From contig NZ_JAFFSX010000027.1 in the NCBI RefSeq assembly GCF_017948485.1, positions 62,001-126,000 of the forward strand: a stretch of DNA of 64,000 nucleotides, written 5' to 3'. Every line of letters starts with the position of its first letter. The stretch's first letter is position 1. The notes below the pieces were generated by a model. It was not told where the DNA came from, searched no databases, and saw nothing but the letters and a program-made list of their open reading frames with translations. The translations under genes were made by a program, and so were the position numbers. The DNA comes from Streptomyces sp. GESEQ-35. Lineage in GTDB: Bacteria > Actinomycetota > Actinomycetes > Streptomycetales > Streptomycetaceae. Shown here piece by piece: positions 1-8,195 of the stretch.

Positions 1-1
1 C

Positions 2-526
2 GGCAAGAAGATCTGGCTGGGCCTGGTCGGGGTGACGCTCTTCCTGCCGCACGGCTACACGATCATCCCGGTCTTCGACCTGATCCAGCGGCTCCATCTC
101 CTCAACACCCTCTGGTCGGTGATCATCGTCCAGTCGGCGGGCGGGATGGTCTTCGGCACCTTCCTCTTCATGGGCTACTTCACGACCATCGACCGGGGTC
201 TCGAGGACGCGGCCCGCGTGGACGGAGCGAGCTTCCACCAGATCTTCTGGCGGATCATGCTGCCGCTGTCCGGACCGATGCTGGCGACCGTCGGCCTGTT
301 CGCCTGCATCACCGCCTGGAACAGCTTCTTCATCCCGCTCGTCTTCACCCTCTCCCGCCCCGAACTGCACACCCTGTCGGTGGGCATGTTCAACTTCATC
401 GGCCAGAACTCCACCGCCTGGACCCTGGTGTGCGCGGGCTCGGTCATCACCCTGCTCCCCATCGTCCTGATCTTCGTCGTGCTCCAGCGGTTCTTCATCA
501 ACGGGCTGGCCGGGGCGGTCAAGTAG
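2..526 (+). CDS. Carbohydrate ABC transporter permease, MalG type (5' end outside window)
   Basis: The reading frame is open from base 2, so the start lies upstream of the window. The visible 174 residues hold several hydrophobic segments. The EAA loop (FHQIFWRIMLPLSGPM, with DAARVDGA before it) is the conserved cytoplasmic loop by which CUT1-family permeases dock on their ATPase. The ending, a hydrophobic helix then RFFINGLAGAVK, is typical of MalG-type subunits, which are usually the last gene of a binding protein-permease-permease operon; the other parts would lie to the left. The substrate cannot be told from this fragment. The stop overlaps the convergent xdhC gene by 8 bases. Confidence 0.88.
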   Translation, partial: GKKIWLGLVGVTLFLPHGYTIIPVFDLIQRLHLLNTLWSVIIVQSAGGMVFGTFLFMGYFTTIDRGLEDAARVDGASFHQIFWRIMLPLSGPMLATVGLFACITAWNSFFIPLVFTLSRPELHTLSVGMFNFIGQNSTAWTLVCAGSVITLLPIVLIFVVLQRFFINGLAGAVK

Positions 527-1658
527 GGGCGAGGAGTTCGTACGGCTCCACGGCACGGGGGTCGGCACGGTGAATCGGTGCGGTCGTCGTGCTCAGCGCG
601 CGCCCCGTGCCGCCCGAGCGCAGGGCGATGATCTCCGCCACGATGGACACGGCCGTCTCCTGCGCGCTCCGGCCGCCCAGGTCCAGACCGATGGGGGAGC
701 GCAGCCGGGCGAGGGCCGCCTCGGGCACGCCCGCCTCGCGCAGGCGGCGCATCCGATCCCGGTGGGTGCGCCGGCTGCCCATCGCCCCGATGTAGGCGGC
801 GGGGGTGCGCAGCGCCACCTCAAGCAATGGGACGTCGAACTTCGGGTCGTGCGTGAGCACACAGATGGCGGTGCGTTCGTCGACCTCCGTACCGGACAGC
901 CAGCGGTGCGGCCAGTCGACGACGACCTCGTGTGCGTCCGGGAAGCGCGCGGACGTGGCGAAGACGGGGCGTGCGTCGCACACCGTCACCCGGTGGCCGA
1001 GGAACGCGCTGAGCCGTGCCAGGGCTCCCGCGAAATCGATCGCACCGAAGATCAACATGCGCGGGGGCGCCGCGAACGACTCGACGAGGACACGCGTCCC
1101 GTCCGCGAGGCGGCGTGTGGTGGCGCAGTCGGCCTCGGCGTCGGGGCGGGGACCGGCGATCATGTGCGGCAGCACCGTCGCCTCCGCGTCCCGCTCCCGC
1201 CCGCCGACCGTGCCCATGACCTGGCCGTCGTCCAGAACGAGCAGACGCGCCCCGGCCGGAGCGGGACCGGACAGGACCGTCACCGCCGTCGCCCCGCGCC
1301 CCCGGCGCACCGCCTCGGCAAGCGCCGACCACTGGGCGAAGTGCTCCACGCCCACGGCATGTACGGCGATCTCCAGCGAGCCGCCGCAGGGCAGCCCCAC
1401 CGCGAACGCGTCATCGTCGCCGACGGCGAAGGTCTCGCCGGCCGGCTCCCCCGTCGCCAGGGCCTCCCGCGCCATCTCGTACACCGCGCTCTCGACGCAA
1501 CCGCCCGACACGCTGCCCGCCACCTCGCCGTGCTCGGAGACCGCCATCGCCGCGCCGGGCTGCTTCGGCGCCGAGGACCAGGTGTGCACCACGCTCGCCA
1601 CGGCGAATCGGGTTCCCGCCGTGCACCAGGCGTCGATCGTCTCCAGGATGTCCCGCAT
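519..1658 (-). CDS. xdhC: XdhC/CoxI-family molybdenum hydroxylase maturation protein
   Basis: The 379-residue protein has an N-terminal XdhC/CoxI domain (VVHTWSSAPKQPGAAMAV, then the glycine- and cysteine-containing SVSGGCVESAVYE) and a C-terminal Rossmann-like XdhC domain starting near RMLIFGAIDFAGALARL, with the conserved YIGAMGSRRTHRDR. Members of this family insert or sulfurate the molybdenum cofactor of xanthine-dehydrogenase-type hydroxylases. The gene is the last of the nicotinate set and follows nicE by 4 bases, so it probably matures the hydroxylase encoded at 5290-9040. The frame stays open upstream to 1841, but that extension is an Arg/Ser-rich shadow of nicE. ATG at 1658 is the family-like start. 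Confidence 0.9.
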   Translation of the reverse strand: MRDILETIDAWCTAGTRFAVASVVHTWSSAPKQPGAAMAVSEHGEVAGSVSGGCVESAVYEMAREALATGEPAGETFAVGDDDAFAVGLPCGGSLEIAVHAVGVEHFAQWSALAEAVRRGRGATAVTVLSGPAPAGARLLVLDDGQVMGTVGGRERDAEATVLPHMIAGPRPDAEADCATTRRLADGTRVLVESFAAPPRMLIFGAIDFAGALARLSAFLGHRVTVCDARPVFATSARFPDAHEVVVDWPHRWLSGTEVDERTAICVLTHDPKFDVPLLEVALRTPAAYIGAMGSRRTHRDRMRRLREAGVPEAALARLRSPIGLDLGGRSAQETAVSIVAEIIALRSGGTGRALSTTTAPIHRADPRAVEPYELLAPT

Positions 1659-1662
1659 CGGC

Positions 1663-2433
1663 TCAGCCGCCCGCCGGGCCGGGAACCTGCCCGCTGAGCA
1701 GACTGCCCGCGCCGGGCACGACCGTCGGCAGGCCCAGCTCGACGAGGATGCGGTACGCCGTGGCGGTCGCCGCCGAGAGCACCGGCAGCCCCGCCGCCTC
1801 CTCCACCGGCTGGATCGACGGCAGCGAAGGCATCTGGACACAGGCGGACAGGACGAGCGCGTCGGCCCGGGACAGGTCCAGGCGCCGCCAGTGCTCGCGC
1901 AGGTCGGCGGGGTCGAGGCGGGCGACGGCCAGGTTGTCCGGCACCTCCAGGCTCAGCGCGTCCACGACCTCGATGCCCGCGGCCTCGATGTAGTCCGCCA
2001 CCAGTTGGGTGAGCGGCTTCAGGTACGGGGTGACGATCGCGACCCGCCGGGCGCCCAGGGCCGTGATGCCGTCGAGCAGGGCGCCGGCGCTCGACACCAC
2101 CGGGGCCTGGGAGCCCTCGGCGCGCAGCACGCCGGTGATCTCGTCCTCGGCGGTGCAGTGGTATCCCGGCCCCTGCGCCATGATCGCCACGAGACAGGCC
2201 GTGGCGACCACGTCCGGCCGGGCGTCGGCGAGTTCCCCTGCCGCGCGCCCGGTCTGTGCGTTCATGGCGCGCAGTTCCTCGGGCGTGACGTGCCGCATGC
2301 GCATGCGGCTGCTGTGGAAGACGAACCGGTCCTCCGGGACCACGGACTCCCGCTGCCGCATCATGCGCGGCAGCTCCGTCTCCATGGTCAGGTTCGAGCT
2401 GGGCACGATCATGCCGATGCGGTGGTCGGTCAC
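1663..2433 (-). CDS. nicE: Maleate cis-trans isomerase (Asp/Glu racemase family), NicE-like
   Basis: The 256-residue protein has the PSSN motif near residue 11 and two catalytic-type cysteines, C80 in VATACLVA and C198 in VLSACVQMPSL. This is the arrangement of maleate isomerases and arylmalonate decarboxylase relatives, in which one Cys adds to the double bond. Maleate isomerase converts maleate to fumarate, the last step of the maleamate pathway of nicotinate breakdown. Genes for the preceding amidase and deformylase lie at 3950 and 3058. Length and cysteine spacing fit the family. A generic Asp/Glu racemase or decarboxylase is the alternative, but the operon makes NicE much more likely. 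Confidence 0.87.
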   Translation of the reverse strand: MTDHRIGMIVPSSNLTMETELPRMMRQRESVVPEDRFVFHSSRMRMRHVTPEELRAMNAQTGRAAGELADARPDVVATACLVAIMAQGPGYHCTAEDEITGVLRAEGSQAPVVSSAGALLDGITALGARRVAIVTPYLKPLTQLVADYIEAAGIEVVDALSLEVPDNLAVARLDPADLREHWRRLDLSRADALVLSACVQMPSLPSIQPVEEAAGLPVLSAATATAYRILVELGLPTVVPGAGSLLSGQVPGPAGG

Positions 2434-2492
2434 GGAATCCTCCGGTACGTACGGTGGTCGGCGACCGGGGATCCGCTGTCCGCGGCGGCGGG

Positions 2493-2984
2493 TTACGAGT
2501 CCTCGGCCAGTCCCTCCCAGTGGTCGGCGAGGGACGTGAGCAGATGCATGACTTCTTCGCGCCGCTCGGGGCCGAACGGTCCGAGCAGCCGTTCGTCGAG
2601 TTGGCGCGCGCGGCGGTTCGCGCCCTGGAGGGTCCGTTCGCCCTCCTCCGTCAGATGGAGCAGCTTGCGCCGGCCGTCGTCGGCGGCCGTCCGGCGCACG
2701 ATCAGGCCCCGGTTCTCCAGCCGCCGGGCGACGTCCGCCATCGTCGACGTGTCCAGGGAGACTGCGGACGCCATGGACCGCTGGTCGCTCCCCGGCGCCG
2801 CCTCGACAGCCTGGAGCACCGCGAACTGCGGCCCGGTGAGCGTCGGGTCGACAGCACGGATCCAGACCGCGAGATACGCCTGGTAGAGGCGGCGCACCTG
2901 GTAGCCGGGCGCGGCGGTGAGCGCGGGGGGAGGCCCAGGAGGCCCAGGAGGCGCGGACGTCGGGGTTGCGGTTTCGTCACCCAT
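2493..2984 (-). CDS. nicR: MarR-family transcriptional regulator (NicR-like)
   Basis: The 163-residue protein carries a central winged helix: LTGPQFAVLQAVEAA, then SMASAVSLDTSTMADVARRLENRGLIVRR as recognition region, and the wing DGRRKLLHLTEEGERTL. The N-terminus is a Pro/Ala-rich low-complexity tail. In Pseudomonas the MarR protein NicR represses nicotinate genes and responds to 6-hydroxynicotinate; position inside this gene set suggests the same role here, which is inference. ATG at 2984 was chosen; an in-frame GTG at 2993 is possible. It lies between nicD and nicE on the same strand, 59 bases before nicE. Confidence 0.85.
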   Translation of the reverse strand: MGDETATPTSAPPGPPGPPPALTAAPGYQVRRLYQAYLAVWIRAVDPTLTGPQFAVLQAVEAAPGSDQRSMASAVSLDTSTMADVARRLENRGLIVRRTAADDGRRKLLHLTEEGERTLQGANRRARQLDERLLGPFGPERREEVMHLLTSLADHWEGLAEDS

Positions 2985-2993
2985 GGAGCCCAC

Positions 2994-3010
2994 TTAAGCA
3001 CGGCACTTGA
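2994..3010. promoter_or_regulatory. Imperfect inverted repeat in front of nicR
   Basis: TTAAG-N7-CTTGA lies directly upstream of the MarR gene start. An inverted repeat of this size is usual for MarR-dimer operators, so local autoregulation is possible. The arms differ at one base, and no second copy was found at the head of the operon. Confidence 0.3.
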
Positions 3011-3057
3011 TCGAGTCGTCAGCCGGACCGGCGGTCCGGCGAACCCGCGGGCCGGCG

Positions 3058-3924
3058 TCACGCCCGCATCGGGTGCAGTACCTGGCGCAGAGCCTCGAGC
3101 GCGGCGGGCGGGTTGTCCCAGAACAGCATGTGGCCGGCGTCCGGGATCTCGGCCAGTTCGGCCGACGGCAGCAGCCGGGCCGCCTCCGCCGCGCCCTCCG
3201 CTGTGACGACCGGGCTGTCCGCGCCGTACAGCAGCGCCGTGGGTCCGGGAACGGAGGGCCACCAGTCGAAGAAGTCCTCGCTCTCGAAGCCGCGGTGCGT
3301 GGCCGTGACGGCCTCCGTGTCACAGCTCGCCAGCCAGCGGGCCCGCAGCTCCTGCTCACGGCGCGGCCAGCGCGGCCAGGACCGGGCCACCTCGTCCGCG
3401 TCGGTGCCGCGCCGCGCCTGCGCCAGCTGGTCGAGGAAGGCGTCCAGGGGTGTGGGATAGGGGCCGCGTCCGGGGCCGCTCATCGGCGGGTCGCCCAGCA
3501 CGGTGCCCCGCAGCCCCACCTTGGCCCGGACGGCGGTCACGGCCGCGATCCGCGCACCCATGGAGTGCCCGAGGAGGACCGGCCGGTCGAGGCCGAGGCC
3601 CGCGACGACGGCCTCGGTGTCCTCGGCGTACGCCTCAAGACCGTACGTGCCGCCCCCGTCGGACAGCCCGCGCCCGCGGACGTCGACGACCAACGGCCGG
3701 ACAAGAGGCGTCAGTTCACGGGCCACGAAGTCCATCGCGACGGCCGGGCTGGTGATGCCGGGCAGCACGACCAGCGGGAGACCGTCACCTCCGTAGTCCA
3801 GGATGTGCAGGCGCGCGCCGCCCGAGTACACCCAGCGGCTGGTGGCGGGGACGTCGGCGAGATCGGCCAGCGCGGACTGCGCCAGGAGACGGGTGGGCGG
3901 GGGTGGGGGCATGGGGTTCTCCAA
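3058..3924 (-). CDS. nicD: Alpha/beta hydrolase, N-formylmaleamate deformylase (NicD-like)
   Basis: The 288-residue alpha/beta-hydrolase has the nucleophile elbow GHSMG with S121, an acid candidate D236 in LYGADSPVV and H265 in PDAGHMLFWD. The oxyanion strand LVVLPGITSP and the DVRGRGLSDG segment also fit. NicD is an alpha/beta hydrolase that removes the formyl group of N-formylmaleamate to give maleamate and formate. The gene sits 25 bases after the maleamate amidase gene and before nicR/nicE, which supports this substrate. Family membership is certain; the substrate is from context. Confidence 0.83.
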   Translation of the reverse strand: MENPMPPPPPTRLLAQSALADLADVPATSRWVYSGGARLHILDYGGDGLPLVVLPGITSPAVAMDFVARELTPLVRPLVVDVRGRGLSDGGGTYGLEAYAEDTEAVVAGLGLDRPVLLGHSMGARIAAVTAVRAKVGLRGTVLGDPPMSGPGRGPYPTPLDAFLDQLAQARRGTDADEVARSWPRWPRREQELRARWLASCDTEAVTATHRGFESEDFFDWWPSVPGPTALLYGADSPVVTAEGAAEAARLLPSAELAEIPDAGHMLFWDNPPAALEALRQVLHPMRA

Positions 3925-3949
3925 GAGTGCGGAGCAGATGGGGCTACGG

Positions 3950-4612
3950 TTACGCGGCTGTCCTGGGCAGTCCGTCGAGGTACCCGACCGCGTCCTTGAC
4001 GTCGATCACGTCGCCGTACTTGGCCTGGATGTCGAAGAGGTTCGCCTCGTGCGGACCGGGGGCGCGGTCGCCGACGCACTCCCTCGGCACCAGCACCGAG
4101 AACCCGGACTGCACGGCGTCCACGGCGGTGGCCCGCACACAGCCGCTGGTCGTCGCCCCGCACACCAGTACCGTGTCGCAGCCGAGCCCGGTCAGGAGGG
4201 CGGCCAGGGACGTACCGAAGAACGCGGAGGCGCCCTTCTTCACGATCAGATGGTCCTGCGGCGCCCGTGGCAGCCGCGGGTCGAGCGCGACCTCCTCGCC
4301 GCCTTCGACCAGGCTCCGCATGCCCTGCGCCTTGTGCAGCCAGGTGACGGCGTCGCCCGCCGCCTCGGCCGGTGTGTAGGCGATCGCGGTGAACACCACG
4401 GGTACGCCGGCCGGACGCGCCGCCGCGATCAGGCCGGCCGTGGCGCCGACGACGTCGGTGAGGTCGGCTCCCGAGGGGAATCCCGGTTCGGTGAAGCCGC
4501 GCGTGAGGTCGACCACGACGAGTGCGGGCCGGCTGCCGCGGCGCACGGGCGCGCCGAACCCGGCCCTCTCGTAGGTGCGTTCCGTCTCCTGACCGTACCG
4601 GGCGTCGCTCAT
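3950..4612 (-). CDS. nicF: Isochorismatase-like cysteine hydrolase, maleamate amidohydrolase (NicF-like)
   Basis: The 220-residue protein shows the Asp-Lys-Cys triad of cysteine hydrolases: D35 in LVVVDLTRGF, K125 or K126 in LIVKKGASAFFGT and C158 in GATTSGCVRATAVDA. The FFGT and TSGCVR motifs are those of carbamoylsarcosine and maleamate amidohydrolases. NicF hydrolyses maleamate to maleate and ammonia. The start codon overlaps the coxG stop (ATGA), indicating translational coupling, and the gene precedes nicD. A longer upstream open frame to 5506 is the shadow of coxG and was not used. Confidence 0.87.
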   Translation of the reverse strand: MSDARYGQETERTYERAGFGAPVRRGSRPALVVVDLTRGFTEPGFPSGADLTDVVGATAGLIAAARPAGVPVVFTAIAYTPAEAAGDAVTWLHKAQGMRSLVEGGEEVALDPRLPRAPQDHLIVKKGASAFFGTSLAALLTGLGCDTVLVCGATTSGCVRATAVDAVQSGFSVLVPRECVGDRAPGPHEANLFDIQAKYGDVIDVKDAVGYLDGLPRTAA

Positions 4613-5286
4613 GACGTCCTCCGCAGGGCTCGCAACTCCCGTGCCTGGGCGCCGAGTCGGCCGAGCAGCCAGCCCTCCAGGGCACCCAGGGCGAACGCCC
4701 CGGCCACCAGGCCGTACTTGGCGGCCCGCGGTCCGAGCAGCATCGCCAGGCCGTCGAGGTCGGAGTCCTGCGCGACGGCCGGTCGCGCCGCGGCGGGAGC
4801 GGCCGGAGCCGAGGCCGCGGGCGAGGAGGTCCCGGTCGCCCGGTCCTCGTCCAGCAGGCTCCCCAGATTCCGCGCGAACTGCTGGAGGATCCGGTCCGAC
4901 ACCGTGACGATCGCGCCCTTGCCGAACTGGACGATCTTGCCGCGGATCACCAGGTCCGTGGAGAGCTGGAGCAGCGCGCCCTCGGGCGCCGCGAGGATGT
5001 CCAGCGAGACCTCCGCCTCCGCGTCCCCGCTGCCGTGGGTGTCGGTGCCGCGGGCGTGCACCCGCAGCCGCCGCTGCTCGGCGTCGATCTCCAGGAAGCG
5101 GACGGTGCCCGCGTAGGAGGCGCTGATGGGACCCACCCGGATCTTCACCCGGCCCCGCCAGGTGTCGCCGTCCTGCCCGTCGAGCGTGGCGCCCGGCATG
5201 CAGGAGGCGACCCGTTCGACGTCGTTCATCAGGGCGAAGACGTCCTCGGGGGAGGCCGTGATCGGCACACTGTTGGTGAGCTGCAT
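4609..5286 (-). CDS. coxG: CoxG-like SRPBCC protein with C-terminal membrane helix
   Basis: The 225-residue protein begins with an SRPBCC/CoxG domain (residues 1-145: MQLTNSVPITASPEDVFALMNDVERVASCMPGA, later GKGAIVTVSDRILQQFARNL). An Ala/Pro linker follows, then a hydrophobic helix near the C-terminus (YGLVAGAFALGALEGWLLG). CoxG proteins accompany CO-dehydrogenase-type molybdenum hydroxylases and are thought to recruit the enzyme to the membrane, where electrons can enter the respiratory chain. It sits just after the 2Fe-2S subunit gene and overlaps nicF by 4 bases, so it probably tethers the nicotinate hydroxylase. Confidence 0.88.
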   Translation of the reverse strand: MQLTNSVPITASPEDVFALMNDVERVASCMPGATLDGQDGDTWRGRVKIRVGPISASYAGTVRFLEIDAEQRRLRVHARGTDTHGSGDAEAEVSLDILAAPEGALLQLSTDLVIRGKIVQFGKGAIVTVSDRILQQFARNLGSLLDEDRATGTSSPAASAPAAPAAARPAVAQDSDLDGLAMLLGPRAAKYGLVAGAFALGALEGWLLGRLGAQARELRALRRTS

Positions 5287-5289
5287 GCG

Positions 5290-5835
5290 TCAGTGCTCCT
5301 TGTCGGCAGTGCTGGCACAGGGGGTGGCGCAGGCCCCGCGCCGAGCCGTCGCGCAGGCGTCGATCGCCTCGACGATGGTCTGGTAGCCGGTGCACCGGCA
5401 CAGGTTGGACGCGACCACCTCGCGGATCTCCTCCTTGCCGGCGTCCGGCCGCTCGCCGAGGAAGCCTTCGGCGAGCATCAGGAACCCGGGAGTGCAGAAC
5501 CCGCACTGGAGTGCGTGGTGTTCGCTGAACGTCCGTTGCAGATCGTTGAGCCCGCCCTCACCGTCCGACAGCGACTCGACCGTGCGGATCCGGGCCCCCT
5601 CGGCCTGCGCCGCGAACATCAGGCAGGCGCGGACGGGCCGTTCGTCGACCAGGACCGTGCAGGCCCCGCAGATGCCGTGCTCGCATCCGACGTGCGTACC
5701 GGTCAGTCGCAGGTCGTGCCGCAGTACGTCGACGAGGGTGCGACGGGGCTCGGTGATCACGTCGTGCCGCTCGCCGTTGACGTCGAGGGTGATGAGCTGG
5801 AGTTCCGGATGTGTCACCACGGGGTCGGTGTTCAT
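5290..5835 (-). CDS. Molybdenum hydroxylase small subunit, two 2Fe-2S clusters
   Basis: The 181-residue protein has a plant-type ferredoxin cluster (CEHGICGACTVLVDERPVRAC) and a second all-helical cluster (CGFCTPG and, further on, NLCRCTGYQTIVEAI), the standard make-up of small subunits of CO dehydrogenase, nicotine dehydrogenase and nicotinate dehydrogenase. It passes electrons from the Mo site to the FAD subunit. The start ATG at 5835 overlaps the stop of the large-subunit gene by 4 bases. The C-terminal tail after residue 160 has three extra Cys residues (ATARRGACATPCASTADKEH includes two of them), which is not usual for the family and may be disordered. Confidence 0.93.
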   Translation of the reverse strand: MNTDPVVTHPELQLITLDVNGERHDVITEPRRTLVDVLRHDLRLTGTHVGCEHGICGACTVLVDERPVRACLMFAAQAEGARIRTVESLSDGEGGLNDLQRTFSEHHALQCGFCTPGFLMLAEGFLGERPDAGKEEIREVVASNLCRCTGYQTIVEAIDACATARRGACATPCASTADKEH

Positions 5836-8195
5836 GAGGACAACTCCAGGTTCAGAGCGCTGTTCAGGGCGCGGTGCACGGTCTCGGGAGTGATCGGTGT
5901 GTGGTCGAGTTCGACGCCGGTCGGGCGCAGGGCGTCGTTGACGGCGTTGAGCACGGCGGCGGGCGCCCCGATCGTGCCGCCCTCGCCGGCACCCTTGGCG
6001 CCGGTCTCGGTGAACGCGCAGGGCGTCTCCAGGTGATGGATCAGCACGTCGGGGATCTCGTGCGCGGTGGGCACCTTGTAGTCCATGAAGCCGGTCGCCG
6101 ACGGCTCGCCCTGGGCGTCGTACGTCACTTGCTCGAACAGCGCGCCCGCGATGCCCTGCGCGATGCCGCCCCGGCACTGCCCCTCCACGACCTGCGGGTT
6201 GATGGCGACCCCGCAGTCCTCGACGCACACGTACCGCAGGATCTCCACCTGCCCTGTGCCCGCATGGAGTTCGACGACGCACGAGTGGGTGGCGTTGGAG
6301 AAGGTGCCGTCGTTGAAGACGTCGAAGGTGGCGGTGGCCGACAGGCCCGGCTCGATGTCCTTCGGTAGCAGGTGGGCCTGGAGATAGGCGATGTCGGCGA
6401 TCTCCTCGTAGGTGAGGACGTCGGAGGCGTTACGGCGGCGGGCGGCGCCGTCGGTCAACTCCACCTCGTCCGGGGCGACGTCCCAGCGGGCGGCGGCGAT
6501 GGCGCGCAGCTTGTCGCCGAGTTTCGCCGCGCCCAGGCGTACGGCGCTGCCGCCGATGGTGATGGAGCGGCTGGCGAAGGTGCCGAAGCCGTAGGTGATG
6601 CGGTCGGTGTCGCCCTGATGGAGCCTCACCTTGGCGATGTCCAGGCCGAGTTCGTCGGCGACGATCTGCGCCATCGTCGTCTCGTGGCTCTGCCCGTGGT
6701 TCATGGTGCCGGTGGTGAAGGTGACCGTGCCGCTGGTGTCCATCCGTACCTCGGAGATGTCGAATCCGGGCACCACCTGCATCTTGCGCTGCGCGAAGGC
6801 CGACGAGCCGTAGCCGGTGCGCTCGCTGAAGCACGAGTAGCCGATGCCGATGTGCCGGCCCTCGGCCGCCGCCGCTGCCTGCTTCTCGTACCAGCCCTCC
6901 TCCCGGACGAGCCGCTCGCACAGGTTGAGCGACTCCCGGTAGGAACCCGGGTCGTAGGTGATGTTGTTGACGCCCGTGTACGGGAAGTCGGTGATGACGT
7001 TGCGGCGCCGGATCTCGACCGGATCCAGGCCCAGTTCACGGGCGGCACGCTCGAAGAGCCGCTCCATGACCATGACGTACTGCGGCCGGCTCACCCCGCG
7101 GTAGGGCCCGGTGGGCGCCTTGTTGGTGGTGACCGCCCGGCCCCGCACCCGGTACGCGGGCACCTTGTAGACGCCGGGCATCTCGGCGGACGCCATCAGC
7201 GGCTCGATGCCCGCCGTGAAGGGGTAGCAGGAGTAGGCGCCCATGTCGCAGACCACGTCCGTGTCGAGCGCGAGGATCCTGCCCTCGGCGTCGAAGGCCG
7301 CGCGCGCCCGGTAGTGCTGTTCGCGGGCGAGGAACGACGCGGTCAGGGCGTCCTTGCGGTCCTCGATCCACTTCACCGGCCGCCGCAGCCGCAGCGCGGC
7401 CGCCGCCGCGGCGATCTCCTCACGGCCGACGACGCACTTCTGGCCGAACCCGCCGCCCATGTCGGGCACCACGACCCGAACCGCCCGCTCGTCGAGGCGC
7501 AGGCAGCGGGACGCCACCGTCCTTACCTGGTGCGGGATTTGAGTGCAGGTGTGCAGGACGAGCTGTTCCTCGCGGTCGTCCCAGTGCGCCACGGCGCCCC
7601 GGGTCTCCAGCGGCAGCGCGTTCTGCCGTCCGGTCCTCGTGTCGACGTCGACGACACAGGACGCGGACTCGAAGATCCGGTCGATGCCGTCCGTCGCGAA
7701 GAGCGAGACGTCCACCAGGGTGTTGTGCGCGGCCTCGGCGTGGACGAGCGGGGCGCCGTCGGCGAGTGCCGTCTCCTCGGACATGACCGGGGGCAGTGTG
7801 GTGTACGAGACCCTCGCCGCCTCCAGGCCGTCCTCCGCCGCGTACGCGTCGCGTGCCACGACGATCGCGATCGGCTCCCCGACGTAACGGACCTTGTCGC
7901 GGGCCAGGACCGGCATCGCGGTCGGGACGAACTCCGAGAGCGGGCGTCCCAGTTGAGCGACGATGTCGCCCAGCTCCAGGTCTTCGGCCGTGAACGCCGC
8001 GAGGACGCCCGGTACTTCGCGCACCGCCGACATGTCCACCGAGGCCAGCTCCGCGTGGGCGACCGTGCTGCGCACGAACTGGGCGTGCAGCATCCCGGGC
8101 AGGGCGATGTCGTCGACGAACCGGCCGCGCCCGGAGAGCAGCCGCGGATCCTCGCGGCGGCGAACCGCCTTGCCCACCAACTTCCGTTCGTTCAT
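5832..8195 (-). CDS. Molybdenum hydroxylase large (molybdopterin) subunit, probable nicotinate 6-hydroxylase
   Basis: The 787-residue protein is a xanthine-dehydrogenase-family large subunit: N-terminal VRRREDPRLLSGRGRFVDD, the cofactor motif PDMGGGFGQK (245-253), the active-site loop segment GPYRGVSRP (363-371), and the catalytic Glu in KGAGEGGTIGAP (E738). True form-I CO dehydrogenases have AYRCSFR in the 363-371 segment, which is absent, so a CO-oxidising role is unlikely. In this gene set the expected reaction is hydroxylation of nicotinate to 6-hydroxynicotinate. It overlaps its neighbours on both sides by 4 bases, as expected for subunits made in fixed ratio. Substrate assignment is from context. 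Confidence 0.88.
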   Translation of the reverse strand: MNERKLVGKAVRRREDPRLLSGRGRFVDDIALPGMLHAQFVRSTVAHAELASVDMSAVREVPGVLAAFTAEDLELGDIVAQLGRPLSEFVPTAMPVLARDKVRYVGEPIAIVVARDAYAAEDGLEAARVSYTTLPPVMSEETALADGAPLVHAEAAHNTLVDVSLFATDGIDRIFESASCVVDVDTRTGRQNALPLETRGAVAHWDDREEQLVLHTCTQIPHQVRTVASRCLRLDERAVRVVVPDMGGGFGQKCVVGREEIAAAAAALRLRRPVKWIEDRKDALTASFLAREQHYRARAAFDAEGRILALDTDVVCDMGAYSCYPFTAGIEPLMASAEMPGVYKVPAYRVRGRAVTTNKAPTGPYRGVSRPQYVMVMERLFERAARELGLDPVEIRRRNVITDFPYTGVNNITYDPGSYRESLNLCERLVREEGWYEKQAAAAAEGRHIGIGYSCFSERTGYGSSAFAQRKMQVVPGFDISEVRMDTSGTVTFTTGTMNHGQSHETTMAQIVADELGLDIAKVRLHQGDTDRITYGFGTFASRSITIGGSAVRLGAAKLGDKLRAIAAARWDVAPDEVELTDGAARRRNASDVLTYEEIADIAYLQAHLLPKDIEPGLSATATFDVFNDGTFSNATHSCVVELHAGTGQVEILRYVCVEDCGVAINPQVVEGQCRGGIAQGIAGALFEQVTYDAQGEPSATGFMDYKVPTAHEIPDVLIHHLETPCAFTETGAKGAGEGGTIGAPAAVLNAVNDALRPTGVELDHTPITPETVHRALNSALNLELSS

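Noticed and set aside
805..2886. A 693-residue open frame on the plus strand opposite xdhC, nicE and the MarR gene
   Set aside because: It is an antisense shadow in very GC-rich DNA; its translation is Arg/Ser/Pro/Ala-rich with no domain, while the minus strand has three clear family matches.
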